Shown: positions 17,817 to 27,302, counted from the first letter of the stretch. The stretch: 55,953 bases of DNA from Caldifarciminota bacterium (GCA_016934635.1 JAFGSK010000062.1:1-55953), one strand, 5' to 3'. Numbers and translations are program-made. The notes: a model not told the origin generated them from the sequence alone.

Positions 17817-19002
17817 GCTCGAACCCAGGGTTATTCCAATCGGACCGTTTCATCCGTTGCAAGAGGAAGCTGAGTACTTTAAATTGACCGTGGAAGGTGA
17901 GAAGGTTATCCATCTCGATATTCAACTTGGTTACATGCACCGGGGGCACGGAAAGATTTGTGAAGGAAAAACATATGATCAGATTCCTTTTGTGGTCGAG
18001 CGTATCTGTGGGATTTGTTCTACTTCACATCCATTTGCCTGTGTTCAAGCAATAGAAGATGCGGCGAATATTGAAATACCACCCCGTGCAGCCTACATTC
18101 GTTCAATCGTAGGTGAACTTGAACGTATCCACTCTCATCTGTTGTGGTTAGGTCTGGCCGGGCACTTCCTAGGTTATAACACGGTGTGGATGTGGGCATG
18201 GAAGTATCGGGAACCAGTGCTCGAGATGTGTGAGGTTATAACCGGTAATCGTAACCACTACGCCATGTTCAAGCCTGGCGGTGTACGTCGGGACATAGAA
18301 GAAGGCATGATTCCTCCTCTTCTCCAAGTGTTGGATAAGCTGGACAAAAAGCTCTGGATGTTAACTAAGGCTGTGCTTGACGATCCTGTGCTTCACGCGC
18401 GCCTTGAAGGCGTTGGAATCCTTACCAAGGAAAAGGCTATAGAGTATAGCACCGAGGGACCGACCGGTCGAGCATCGGGCGTAGCCATTGACGTTCGCAA
18501 AGACGATCCCCATGCAGCCTACGATTGGATTGAATGGGAGGAGATAGTGCTTACAGAAGGAGACGTGTTTGCAAAAGCCAAGGTTCGGTTACTTGAATGT
18601 TTGGAGTCGACCAAGATAATTCGTCAATGTCTTGAGAAACTCAAAGGTCTTCCTGAAGGGGATATCGACGCAAAGATGACCGATCCGCCTGACGACGAAG
18701 GTGTAGGACGTTATGAGGCGCCTCGTGGAGAGGTATTTCACTACGTAAAAGGAAACGGTTCAATGTACCCGGAGCGCTACAAGATCCGTGCCCCGAGTTA
18801 CATGAACATCAAATCGAACGAAGTCGCCGTTCTCGGAGGTTCGGTAGCAGATGCGGCCATTACCCTTGCAGCTGTCGATCCATGTTATTGCTGCACGGAA
18901 CGGATTGCAGCCTTTGATACCAAGGGCAAACTCCTTCATACGTGGGACGACCTGGTGAGGCTATCAAGAGAGAAAACGGCCAAGATGGGAGGGGGTTCAT
19001 GA
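17809..19002 (+). CDS. [NiFe]-hydrogenase large subunit, group 4 (NuoD/MbhL-like)
   Basis: Catalytic subunit for H2 formation or oxidation. All four nickel ligands are present: C67 and C70 in ERICGICSTSH, and C359 and C362 in DPCYCCTER. This separates it from NuoD of complex I and from Mbx-type enzymes, which lack such cysteines. About 30 residues follow the second motif, as in the unprocessed forms of some group 4 enzymes; no maturation protease is encoded in the window. It overlaps the NuoC-like gene by 8 bp and the next gene by 4 bp. Confidence 0.95.
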   Translation: MAELEPRVIPIGPFHPLQEEAEYFKLTVEGEKVIHLDIQLGYMHRGHGKICEGKTYDQIPFVVERICGICSTSHPFACVQAIEDAANIEIPPRAAYIRSIVGELERIHSHLLWLGLAGHFLGYNTVWMWAWKYREPVLEMCEVITGNRNHYAMFKPGGVRRDIEEGMIPPLLQVLDKLDKKLWMLTKAVLDDPVLHARLEGVGILTKEKAIEYSTEGPTGRASGVAIDVRKDDPHAAYDWIEWEEIVLTEGDVFAKAKVRLLECLESTKIIRQCLEKLKGLPEGDIDAKMTDPPDDEGVGRYEAPRGEVFHYVKGNGSMYPERYKIRAPSYMNIKSNEVAVLGGSVADAAITLAAVDPCYCCTERIAAFDTKGKLLHTWDDLVRLSREKTAKMGGGS

Positions 19003-20459
19003 ACATACCTCTGATACTCCTCATAGCACTTCCCTTTATTGGCGGACTTTTGGTTATCTTCCCGGGTCGGTTCTTAAGGGTCCTGCGTTGGATCTTTGGA
19101 CTTTTAACTGCAGCTGGTTCTGGAGTACTCCTGGTTTATATATTTCGTGAATATCAGCCCAAGATTGAATCCGGTTTTAATATATGGACAACGGCGAATG
19201 CAGTTGGGGGTTTTCAGTTCTCAATCTCTACCGTAAGCCTGGTTATTGCTGCTGCATTTACTCTCCTTTATCTTTTTGTTCTCCTCTATGCTATAGGATA
19301 TTATCGGAAGAATGAAGATGCAGATACCGAGTTCCATACCTTGAGTCTTTTTATGCTTGGTTCATCATTGGGTTTGTTGTTTACCAGCGATATTATATTC
19401 ATCTTCTTGTTCTGGGAGATTGCCGCAGTTGCCGCTTGGCGTCTCATCGGCTTCGAGCGAACATCGACCAAGATTGCTGTTGCAGGTCGAACTATCCTTA
19501 TCAATTTCTTCGGTTCTGCCCTAATGCTCGTCGGTTTCATGCTTCTGGTCATCAACTCAGGCACCCTCGATGGTACGTTCGATGTATCCAGTATTACCTT
19601 TAATCTAAGTGGGATGGGAGGGAATATGCCTGTACTGGCAGGTGTGCTTATCCTTGCAGGTGTATTTGCCAAATCAGCGGTGATCCCACTTTATATCTGG
19701 GTTCCACAAGCTTATGCAGCCTCTCCAATTCCTGCAGTGGCGTTGCTGGCCGGGATGATTGAAAACCTGGGTTTAATCGTATTCATGAAAGTGTTCGGAG
19801 GGACATTTACTCTCAGCGGGGCTTGGCAGCCAACATTGTTGTGGATTGCACTGGCATCGAGTATCGTTGCGGGTGGGGCCGCGCTTGTGGTTAAGGATTT
19901 CAGGAAGATACTCGGATACTCAACGGTAAGTCAGTTAGCGTTTATTCTAGCCGGATTCGCTTTGATTTCCCAGTCTGGTCATGTAGCAAAAGGAGCGGTG
20001 GTCTTTATTATAGCTCACGGTTTAGCAAAGGCGTCCCTTTTGATGGGATACGGAGCTGTGGAACAAAAGATGGAAACCAGAGATATTATGAGTCAAGGTC
20101 GTTTACTGACGCGCTTCCCTGTGCTTTTCGTTGGAATAATTATAGCAACCCTTTCGATTATCGGATTGCCGCCTTTACTAGGATTCTTTCCAAAAGTGGA
20201 TATTATCTTCGGAATATTAAACTTCAAGCCGGGCGGCATCCTCATCGGTGTAGGATTCATTCTGGCTTCGGTATTTACGCTACTTTACATGCTCCGGCTC
20301 ATTTCTTCCGTTTTTCTCAAGGGTCCTCCGCCTTCCGGTGAATCCAGGATTCGTCAACCGGTTTTCCTTTCAGTGATCGTACTTGTTCTTTCCCTCACGC
20401 TTTTAGCTGCCAGTCTTGGAATGAAATCTCTTTTGAATTATCTGGGGCAAGGAGGATAA
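18999..20459 (+). CDS. NuoN/M-like antiporter-type membrane subunit
   Basis: About 486 residues with 13-14 membrane segments of the proton-conducting antiporter family. Characteristic stretches are FLFWEIAAVAAWRLIGFE, AKSAVIPLYIWVPQAYAASPIPAVALLAG and KDFRKILGYSTVSQLAFILAG, with the conserved helix lysine and the discontinuous helix around PLLGFFPK. The ATG at 18999 follows GGGAGGGGG and overlaps the large-subunit stop. It is the first of three large channel subunits in this operon. Confidence 0.9.
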   Translation: MNIPLILLIALPFIGGLLVIFPGRFLRVLRWIFGLLTAAGSGVLLVYIFREYQPKIESGFNIWTTANAVGGFQFSISTVSLVIAAAFTLLYLFVLLYAIGYYRKNEDADTEFHTLSLFMLGSSLGLLFTSDIIFIFLFWEIAAVAAWRLIGFERTSTKIAVAGRTILINFFGSALMLVGFMLLVINSGTLDGTFDVSSITFNLSGMGGNMPVLAGVLILAGVFAKSAVIPLYIWVPQAYAASPIPAVALLAGMIENLGLIVFMKVFGGTFTLSGAWQPTLLWIALASSIVAGGAALVVKDFRKILGYSTVSQLAFILAGFALISQSGHVAKGAVVFIIAHGLAKASLLMGYGAVEQKMETRDIMSQGRLLTRFPVLFVGIIIATLSIIGLPPLLGFFPKVDIIFGILNFKPGGILIGVGFILASVFTLLYMLRLISSVFLKGPPPSGESRIRQPVFLSVIVLVLSLTLLAASLGMKSLLNYLGQGG

Positions 20460-20460
20460 G

Positions 20461-22431
20461 ATGAATTGGATACTTCAATCTCAGGGATTTCCGATTCTAG
20501 TCATTCTAATTCCAATAGTCGGTGCCCTGTTGGCCTTTGCTATCCGACCTATTCGACGCTATGTTGCTATTCTATCCGCTTTGGCTACGGGTTATTTTGC
20601 ACTTCGTTTGTTCCTGGGTGGTCCTGGTTGGATTCAGCCTATTCCTTTACCCGAGATAAAAGCCTTCGGCATAACGGTCGCAAATTCCTTACAGGCTGAC
20701 GGCCTTTCGAACCTGATACTCCTTTTGATATCCGGTTTCGCGGTTTTCATCTTTATCTATAGTTTTTATTATAAAGGTGGGCCTCGCGATGATTGGAAAT
20801 TCTTTACTTTTGCTTTATTGACCTACGGAGCTGCAAATGGAGTCGCCCTTGCCGGATCGGTCTATGTACTTTACTTCTTCTGGGGGGTATTGCTCGTAAC
20901 AGTTTACGGTCTTCTGTTTTACGGTAGGGGAGACGTAGAAGGATCTGCACGTAAGATGTTCCTTTTAAACGGAGTGGCGGATTTTATTTTGCTACTGGGT
21001 TTACTCCTCTTGGTTATTTACACCAAGGATCAGGGTGCTGCCGGACAACTTTCCTATGGTCACGCAGGGATGGGTGGTTTCAAGCTGGATTCCGCCTTAC
21101 CCATCCTTTCGTTTGTTTGCATCGGTATAGGTGCCCTGACTAAGGCCGGCTCTTTTCCCATGCATACCTGGATACCCAAAGCGGCAGAAACCGCGCCGGC
21201 CCAAACCATGGCTTACATACCTGCCAGTTTGGATAAACTCCTGGGTATTTACCTGTTCGTACGTCTGTGCTATTCGCTGTTTGACATCTCTTCAAATACT
21301 GCTGTACAGGTAATCTTTCTTACTATAGGAGCCGTTACCGTACTTGCCGCAGTATTTATGGCTTTGATTCAGAAGGATGCAATTCGTTTGCTTTCATATC
21401 ACGCAGTCAGCCAGGTCGGTTATATGATCCTGGGGATAGCCTCTGGAACCCTCATAGGTATTGCAGGTGGTCTGTTTCACATGATGAATCATGCTATATA
21501 CAAGAGCACATTATTTCTCGCTGGAGGAGCCGTTGCCCACCGCTCGGGTGAAACCGATCTGAACAAACTGGGTGGACTGGCAAGGACGATGCCTTTAACA
21601 TTCTTTTCCTTCCTTGTCGCCGCGCTTGCCATCTCAGGAATCCCTCCGTTAAACGGTTTCTTCTCCAAATGGCTTGTATACCAATCGTTCGTCGAGATGG
21701 CAAAGACCCAGCCTGTATTCATTTTATTCATGATAGCAGGGATGTTCGGCAGTGTACTTACCCTTGCTTCGTTCCTTAAGTTAACTCACGGAATCTTTCT
21801 GGGTAGGCGGCCAGAATCCTTATCCAAGGTCAAGGAAGTCGGCTTTACCAAATGGTTCCCGCCGCTTGTCCTCGCCCTTGTTTGTATTGCCTTCGGTGTC
21901 TTTGCGTACCGCTTGCCGATAAGGTACCTTATCTCTCCTGCATTGCCTGCCTGGAACGGACTTGTCGTTGGTTGGTTCCAGCCGCTTCAGTTCGTCGGTT
22001 TCATAATCCTGCTTGTTTCAGTCGGATTCCTTATCTATCTCGCTGGTAGAGCCTACGCACCTCGGACTCGCAAGGTGTTCATCGGAGCTGAGGAATTGAC
22101 AGAAACGGAAATGCATTACTCTGGGCCTCACTTCTACTCCTCCTTGAAAGACATCAAGTTGTTTAACGAGTTCTACCGCTTTGCTTCCGGTGGATCTTTC
22201 GATATATTCCATTATATTCAGGGAATAGGCAAAGCCGCAGGTAAAACGCTTAAGCAATTGATAGATGAAACCCTCAACGAAGTTGTCAAGTTTGTCAGAT
22301 ACATCTTTATGCAGGCAGGAGGAGGTCTGAGTCGCTTGCAGACCGGAGGTCTGCAGCTCTACCTGGGTTGGGTATTCCTGGGAATATTGATTTTAATCAT
22401 CCTCTTGCTTGGAGGAGGTGGAAATGCCTGA
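20461..22431 (+). CDS. NuoL/MrpA-like antiporter-type membrane subunit with C-terminal extension
   Basis: The 656-residue protein is the longest channel subunit. The core is NuoL-like: YFFWGVLLVTVYGLLFYG, ALTKAGSFPMHTWIPKAAETAPAQTMAYIPA, QKDAIRLLSYHAVSQVGYMILG and SGIPPLNGFFSKW. Beyond residue 520 there is an extra helical part with a soluble amphipathic stretch (YSSLKDIKLFNEFYR ... LKQLIDETLNEVVKF) and a final membrane helix. It recalls the lateral helix of NuoL. The start follows the previous stop by one base. Confidence 0.9.
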   Translation: MNWILQSQGFPILVILIPIVGALLAFAIRPIRRYVAILSALATGYFALRLFLGGPGWIQPIPLPEIKAFGITVANSLQADGLSNLILLLISGFAVFIFIYSFYYKGGPRDDWKFFTFALLTYGAANGVALAGSVYVLYFFWGVLLVTVYGLLFYGRGDVEGSARKMFLLNGVADFILLLGLLLLVIYTKDQGAAGQLSYGHAGMGGFKLDSALPILSFVCIGIGALTKAGSFPMHTWIPKAAETAPAQTMAYIPASLDKLLGIYLFVRLCYSLFDISSNTAVQVIFLTIGAVTVLAAVFMALIQKDAIRLLSYHAVSQVGYMILGIASGTLIGIAGGLFHMMNHAIYKSTLFLAGGAVAHRSGETDLNKLGGLARTMPLTFFSFLVAALAISGIPPLNGFFSKWLVYQSFVEMAKTQPVFILFMIAGMFGSVLTLASFLKLTHGIFLGRRPESLSKVKEVGFTKWFPPLVLALVCIAFGVFAYRLPIRYLISPALPAWNGLVVGWFQPLQFVGFIILLVSVGFLIYLAGRAYAPRTRKVFIGAEELTETEMHYSGPHFYSSLKDIKLFNEFYRFASGGSFDIFHYIQGIGKAAGKTLKQLIDETLNEVVKFVRYIFMQAGGGLSRLQTGGLQLYLGWVFLGILILIILLLGGGGNA

Positions 22432-22948
22432 ACTGATTATTCTTCTTTTATTTATGGTAGCCGCCGGTATTGTGGCGGTTGAGATTAAGGATCTTTTGGC
22501 TTCTGTAATAGCCCTTGGTGCAGTCGGGTTTACGGTTGCTATCGGTTTTATCGTACTTCAGGCCCCTGATCTGGCCATTGTCCAGATCGTAATCGAGATA
22601 CTTGCGGTTGTGTTCTTTGTCGCGGTTATTCTAAAGACCACCCATGTGGATTCAACAATAGGTAGACCTTACAAGGGTGCAGATATCTTCACCTTTATTA
22701 TATTCGGTGTATTTGCATTGGCTTTCCTGTATGTCGGGGTCAGGTTCCTTTTGATCAATTCATCTGCCGGATTTGAGATCGCCCAACACTATATTAAGCA
22801 CGGCCTTACCGAAACAGGAGCTGTAAACAGGGTTGCAGCGGTAATCCTTGATTACCGTGCCCTTGATACTCTGGGAGAAGCTACAGTGCTCTTTACCGCT
22901 GTAATAGGCGTACTTGCAGTTCTCCGCCTAGAAGGGAGAAAGAAATGA
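22424..22948 (+). CDS. MbhD/MbhE-like (MrpA C-terminal) membrane subunit
   Basis: About 174 residues. The first half matches the DUF4040/MbhD type (VEIKDLLASVIALGAVGFTVAIGFIVLQAPDLAIVQIVIEIL). The second half resembles MbhE and ends in the LDTLGEATVLFTAVIGVLAVLR segment of MrpA C-terminal regions. The ATG at 22424 follows GGAGGAGG and overlaps the NuoL-like gene by 8 bp. It is part of the Mrp-type ion-translocation module. Confidence 0.85.
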   Translation: MPELIILLLFMVAAGIVAVEIKDLLASVIALGAVGFTVAIGFIVLQAPDLAIVQIVIEILAVVFFVAVILKTTHVDSTIGRPYKGADIFTFIIFGVFALAFLYVGVRFLLINSSAGFEIAQHYIKHGLTETGAVNRVAAVILDYRALDTLGEATVLFTAVIGVLAVLRLEGRKK

Positions 22949-23394
22949 GTGGAATGACCCCGATAGTAAAGGTTATTGCCCGTACCGTGGCGGGGTTCAT
23001 ATTCGTTTACGGGTGCTACATCATCCTTTACGGACATCTTTCACCAGGAGGAGGATTTGCAGGAGGAGCAATTGTAGCGGCAGGTCTAATACTTTCCCGC
23101 CTTGCCTTTGGTACGTCTGCCGCACAGGAACGCAGTACCTCTATTTCTTCTTCCATCTTTGAAAGTTCTGGAGGTATCCTGTTTCTTCTGGTTGCAGTGC
23201 TCGGACTAGTGATCTTTGCTCAGGGCGCAGGATTCTTCTTTAAAAATCTCTTTCCTGAATTCGGAAAGGGCGGTACGCTGGTTTCTGCAGGTTCAATCCC
23301 ACTTTCAAATATCGCAATAGGTATAAAGGTAGGCGCGGCAATGCTTTCTATTTTCGTCGTGCTCGCATCGACCAAGTACATATTCAAGGAGTAA
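22945..23394 (+). CDS. mrpB: MrpB/MnhB-like antiporter subunit
   Basis: The 149-residue membrane protein has the family signature GHLSPGGGFAGGAIVAAG after the first two helices, and ends with a helix followed by STKYIF. It overlaps the previous gene as ATGA. In Mrp antiporters and Mbh hydrogenases this subunit is part of the Na+/H+ exchange module. Confidence 0.92.
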   Translation: MSGMTPIVKVIARTVAGFIFVYGCYIILYGHLSPGGGFAGGAIVAAGLILSRLAFGTSAAQERSTSISSSIFESSGGILFLLVAVLGLVIFAQGAGFFFKNLFPEFGKGGTLVSAGSIPLSNIAIGIKVGAAMLSIFVVLASTKYIFKE

Positions 23395-23398
23395 GGTA

Positions 23399-23761
23399 AT
23401 GCTGATTCTAGGTATCTCGCTGGTTCTAATCCTGATCGGGTTGTACGCAATCATAACCAAGCGCAATATGATTAAAGTTGCAGTTGGATTTGCACTCATG
23501 GAATACGCGGTGAACTTCCTGTTTGCCATCATTGGATTCCATAAGGTTCCAGGGATGAAAATCATACCACCTATACTTATGGAGGTGAAAACTACCGCCA
23601 ACGTACTCAGTTCGTATTCTGACCCCGTGCCACAGGCTTTAGTGCTTACGTCGATCGTTATCGGCTTAGGCGTAACCGCATTCATGCTTTCGCTGGCGTT
23701 ACGTATCTATAACAGGATCGGAAGCTTTGATCTCGACGAGATAAAAAGGTTGAAAGGGTAG
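23399..23761 (+). CDS. mrpC: MrpC/NuoK-like antiporter subunit
   Basis: The 120-residue protein has three membrane helices. The NuoK/MnhC pattern is clear: LILIGLYAIITKRNMIKVAVGFALMEYAVNFLF, later DPVPQALVLTSIVIGLGVTAFMLSLALRIY. It starts four bases after mrpB and is followed by mrpD after four bases. Confidence 0.92.
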   Translation: MLILGISLVLILIGLYAIITKRNMIKVAVGFALMEYAVNFLFAIIGFHKVPGMKIIPPILMEVKTTANVLSSYSDPVPQALVLTSIVIGLGVTAFMLSLALRIYNRIGSFDLDEIKRLKG

Positions 23762-23765
23762 CAAG

Positions 23766-25418
23766 ATGGAGATATTGAATGCGCTAATAAACATCACGGA
23801 CAAAGGGGCAGGCTTTCTGCATTCGATTCCTGCGTTACTGATCGCCATACCTCTGGGTGCGGCGTTCTTGGCTCCGATTCTATTCAAACTCTGGAAACGC
23901 CTTGCGGAGATAATTACGGGTCTTGCCGTTACCGCTTGCCTGGTTTTGGCGATTTATCTCGTTCTTTTCCTCGGGAATACTCCGATCGTTTACACATTCA
24001 GTGGTGGTAATTGGGAGTTTATTCAGAATCTTCTGCCGTTAGGGATAGTCTTCGTTGTAGACAAACTGGCCGCGTTCATGCTTCTGGTTGTTTCAATACT
24101 TGTGTTCTTCGCCTACCTTTTCGGTTTGAAGTATCTCGAACGCTTTACCGGACTCGGAAAGTACTACACCCTCTACCTTTTGATGTTTACAGGAATGATA
24201 GGTCTTGTTATGACCGGGGATCTATTTAACATGTTTGTATTCATGGAGATCGCGGCAATCTCGTCCTATGCATTGGTGGCCTTCGGAACCGAACCTGAAG
24301 AGTTGGAAGCAGGCTTCAAGTATATGGTAATGGGTGAGATTGCCAGTATTATGATTCTTCTTTCCATCGCATTTATTTATTCTTCTACTTCCACCTTGAA
24401 TCTTGCACATCTTTCATATGCCTTTACCCAGATGCAGACCCAGATGGCTTCTACACCTGGTTTCAGGGCCGGATTCTACTTCGTGTTGATTTTATTGATG
24501 TTCAGCTTCTCTCTTAAGGCGGCACTTGTCCCGTTCCATTCCTGGTTGCCTGATGCCCACCCTTCGGCTCCTGCTCCGATATCTGCATTACTTTCCGGTG
24601 TCTTTATCAAGGTGCTTGGGGTCTATGCCATGGTCAGGATCCTTTATAACGTCTACGGCTTCTCATGGGAATCCTCACCCGAGGTATTTACCGCCTTGAT
24701 AGTTCTCGGGCTTGCTTCAATTATTGCAGGCAGTCTACTCGCGCTTAACCAGAAGGATTATAAGCGCCTGCTTGCCTATTCTAGCATCAGTCAAGTAGGC
24801 TACATAATCCTTGGATTTGGAATAGGTAACCTTTTCGCTCTTATCGGAGCGCTTGCCCATATCCTTGCTCATGCATTGGGCAAGGGACTTCTGTTTTTAA
24901 CATCAGGTTCTGTTGTTTACAGAACCGGTGAACGTGATTTAGGCAAGCTGGGTGGCGGACTCGGCAAGTATATGCCCTGGACATCCCTTACCTATAATCT
25001 GGGTGCCCTTTCGGTGGCCGGAATTCCACCATTCCTTGGTTTCTTCTCCAAGATGTTCATTATCCTCGGAGCGATTGATTTGGCTCGTGTATGGGATTCT
25101 GATCCGAGTAAGCCCGGGTGGACGATGATTGCGGTCGCCATTATTGCCGGTCTTTTTGCTGTGGTTACGCTGGGTTACCTTTTGAAGATTACTAACCAGG
25201 TTTTCTGGGGTAAGAGTGAGGAGAAAAGGACACTCAAGGAATCACCGTTTATTATGGTTTTTGCGATGGTCTCGTTGGTTGTATTACTGTTGGCTGGAGG
25301 GGTTGCTTTCTTCTTCTGGCTGAAACCGGAATTGCTGGGTCCTGCTGCCGATGTCCTGCTTAAAGGGACCAAGTACGGCGAACTCGTTTTACCCGGGTTA
25401 TTCGGAGCAGGAGGTTAG
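23766..25418 (+). CDS. mrpD: MrpD-like antiporter subunit
   Basis: The 550-residue protein with about 14 helices is the third large channel-type subunit in the operon. Conserved parts are MFTGMIGLVMTGDLFNMFVFMEIAAISSYALVAFGTE, SLKAALVPFHSWLPDAHPSAPAPISALLSGV, QKDYKRLLAYSSISQVGYIILG and AGIPPFLGFFSKMF. The text matches MnhD more than NuoM. It belongs to the Mrp set that follows the hydrogenase core. Confidence 0.92.
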   Translation: MEILNALINITDKGAGFLHSIPALLIAIPLGAAFLAPILFKLWKRLAEIITGLAVTACLVLAIYLVLFLGNTPIVYTFSGGNWEFIQNLLPLGIVFVVDKLAAFMLLVVSILVFFAYLFGLKYLERFTGLGKYYTLYLLMFTGMIGLVMTGDLFNMFVFMEIAAISSYALVAFGTEPEELEAGFKYMVMGEIASIMILLSIAFIYSSTSTLNLAHLSYAFTQMQTQMASTPGFRAGFYFVLILLMFSFSLKAALVPFHSWLPDAHPSAPAPISALLSGVFIKVLGVYAMVRILYNVYGFSWESSPEVFTALIVLGLASIIAGSLLALNQKDYKRLLAYSSISQVGYIILGFGIGNLFALIGALAHILAHALGKGLLFLTSGSVVYRTGERDLGKLGGGLGKYMPWTSLTYNLGALSVAGIPPFLGFFSKMFIILGAIDLARVWDSDPSKPGWTMIAVAIIAGLFAVVTLGYLLKITNQVFWGKSEEKRTLKESPFIMVFAMVSLVVLLLAGGVAFFFWLKPELLGPAADVLLKGTKYGELVLPGLFGAGG

Positions 25419-25419
25419 T

Positions 25420-25944
25420 ATGCGTAGGATTATCCTTTGTGTCTTGACCTATGGATTCTGGCTGATTTTAACCTTGCCAGGGGGTGACCGGCTCGTTTGG
25501 ATTCGACACGTCACCGATTGGCCTATCTATATTGTCGGTGCAGTGGTAGCTATTTTAGCTGCCGTCTTTTTCGGGGGGGAGTTTACGCATCAGCCGCTTT
25601 CATTCCTTAATCCTCGCCGGTGGCTCTGGGCAATCGTCTATATTCCTGTATTCATGTGGCACATGCTCGTGGCCAACCTGGATGTCGCCTTCCGCGTACT
25701 TCATCCACGTTGTCCGGTTAACCCCGGGATCGTAAAAATCCACACAGATCTCAAAACCGATGTGGCTAAAGCGTTTCTTGCCAACTCCATAACCCTTACC
25801 CCTGGAACCATGACCGTGGATGTGGATGGGGATACTCTCTACATTCACTGGATAGACGTTGTCAAAGACGGCACAGACATAGAGGCTAACACAAAAGCCA
25901 TTGCGGCGAAGTTTGAGAAGTATTTAAGGAGGATCTTCGAATGA
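25420..25944 (+). CDS. mrpE: MrpE-like antiporter subunit
   Basis: About 174 residues, beginning MRRIILCVLTYGFWLIL, with a helix-rich N-terminal half and the typical motif LWAIVYIPVFMWHMLVANLDVAFRVLHP. The soluble tail has IVKIHTDLKTDVAKAFLANSITLTPGTMTVDV, a strong MnhE signature. The start at 25420 follows AGGAGG; the longer frame from 25351 lies inside mrpD. Confidence 0.93.
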   Translation: MRRIILCVLTYGFWLILTLPGGDRLVWIRHVTDWPIYIVGAVVAILAAVFFGGEFTHQPLSFLNPRRWLWAIVYIPVFMWHMLVANLDVAFRVLHPRCPVNPGIVKIHTDLKTDVAKAFLANSITLTPGTMTVDVDGDTLYIHWIDVVKDGTDIEANTKAIAAKFEKYLRRIFE

Positions 25945-26216
25945 GTGGGTTTGCTGTTTATACCATAGGAATCGTGGTTGTACTTGTCCTGGCCGCTGTC
26001 CTTTGCCTTTTTCGGATTTTCAGGGGTCCGACCATCGCAGACCGTATGGTAGGAGTCGATATTATGGGGATCCTCTTCGTCGGCATCACCGCATTAACCG
26101 GAATTATCTACAAACTCGACTTCCTCTTAGACGTGGCAATTGTACTTGCTCTGATTAGTTTCGTAGCTACGATTGCCCTGGCAAAGTATCTGGAACGGAG
26201 GACCCTCGATGATTGA
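25941..26216 (+). CDS. mrpF: MrpF-like antiporter subunit
   Basis: The 91-residue, three-helix protein shows the MnhF hallmark FRIFRGPTIADRMVGVDIM followed by LLDVAIVLALISFVATIALAKYLERR. It overlaps mrpE by ATGA and mrpG by 8 bp. Confidence 0.93.
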   Translation: MSGFAVYTIGIVVVLVLAAVLCLFRIFRGPTIADRMVGVDIMGILFVGITALTGIIYKLDFLLDVAIVLALISFVATIALAKYLERRTLDD

Positions 26217-26658
26217 TTCAACGTCCTTGACAGCGATAGCCGATACCGCGACACAGGTAGCTGCAATAGCGGGGATGAATTTATCGACCTTGGACATTAT
26301 CGGATATATCGTAATCGCGGTGGGTGTTTTGTTCGATCTCCTAGGAGCCATAGGACTGGTGCGTCTTCCTGACGTTTACAACCGTTTGCAGTCTGCAACC
26401 AAGAGCGTAACCCTTGGAACCTTAGGGATCATGATTGGTATTCTAATTGTGGAAGGATTTACATCAATCGGGATCAAGGCTATAATTTGCGGGGTCTTTC
26501 TGTTATTAACCGCTCCGGTATCCGCCCACGCCCTTTCACGCGGATCACTTCGTTTCGGGGCAAAGATGTGGAAAGGTACGGTCATAGATTCTTACGGCAA
26601 GGATAAACTGGGGGGACCGCAGATAGAAACCAAGGAGAAGAAAGATGAAGTGGCCTAA
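26209..26658 (+). CDS. mrpG: MrpG-like antiporter subunit
   Basis: The protein has about 149 residues from the ATG at 26209, which follows GGAGG. Three helices and the MnhG signature GAIGLVRLPDVYNRLQSATKSVTLG are present, followed by a helix and ending with a charged tail. The N-terminal 30 residues are longer than in most MnhG proteins. It completes the mrpB-G set. Confidence 0.92.
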   Translation: MIDSTSLTAIADTATQVAAIAGMNLSTLDIIGYIVIAVGVLFDLLGAIGLVRLPDVYNRLQSATKSVTLGTLGIMIGILIVEGFTSIGIKAIICGVFLLLTAPVSAHALSRGSLRFGAKMWKGTVIDSYGKDKLGGPQIETKEKKDEVA

Positions 26659-27253
26659 GATTCGCGAACTTGGCGAAGCCCTACGCTCACTTTTTTCAGC
26701 GCCTTATACCAGCAAGTTTCCAAAGAAAGCGAGTCTTCCGCCTCCACGCTTCCGAGGAACTATTGTTTTTAACGAAGAGAAATGTATTGGATGCGGTGCA
26801 TGTGTTGAGGTCTGTCCGGCAAAAGCTCGCACACTTGAAGACGATTTGGAGAAAGGCGTTCGCCACGTGGTGTACCTTAAGGACATGTGCATCTACTGCG
26901 GCCAATGTGTAACATACTGTACTACCAAGGAGGGAATCAGGCATACTATCGATTATGATTTGAGTTATGTTGACAAGGAACCTTTCCGGGATGAGATCGA
27001 AAAGGAACTGGTCTTCTGCGAACGCTGCGGCGAAGTAATTACCACACGTGAACATCTAACCTGGATAGCCCGTAGGACAGGAGAGTTAGCATACGCAAAT
27101 CCTACATTGATACTTGCCCGTCAGCAAGAACTGTCTACTATCGAGATGGGATCGGATAAGGGAGATGCAGAACCATACAGAAGCGATCACCAAAGACTAC
27201 TCTGTCCGAATTGCCGCAGACTGGTCGTTCTTAACGAAATCTGGGGATACTAA
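26645..27253 (+). CDS. NuoI/MbhN-like ferredoxin subunit with zinc-ribbon-like tail
   Basis: The 202-residue protein has two [4Fe-4S] motifs, CIGCGACVEVC and CIYCGQCVTYC, as in NuoI and MbhN. This is the link between soluble electron donors and the small subunit. A C-terminal region with CERCG and CPNCRR, about 70 residues apart, looks like a metal-binding ribbon; similar tails occur in some HycF-like proteins. It overlaps mrpG by 14 bp and is the last gene of the operon. Confidence 0.9.
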   Translation: MKWPKIRELGEALRSLFSAPYTSKFPKKASLPPPRFRGTIVFNEEKCIGCGACVEVCPAKARTLEDDLEKGVRHVVYLKDMCIYCGQCVTYCTTKEGIRHTIDYDLSYVDKEPFRDEIEKELVFCERCGEVITTREHLTWIARRTGELAYANPTLILARQQELSTIEMGSDKGDAEPYRSDHQRLLCPNCRRLVVLNEIWGY

Positions 27254-27280
27254 GCAAAAAAGAAGTTAAATCAAATGTAG

Positions 27281-27302
27281 GCCAACCTCGGGTTGGCTTT
27301 TT
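27281..27302 (+). terminator. Intrinsic terminator of the hydrogenase operon
   Basis: GCCAACC (27281-27287) and GGTTGGC (27291-27297) form a perfect 7-bp stem with a TCG loop, followed at once by TTTTT. Confidence 0.9.
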
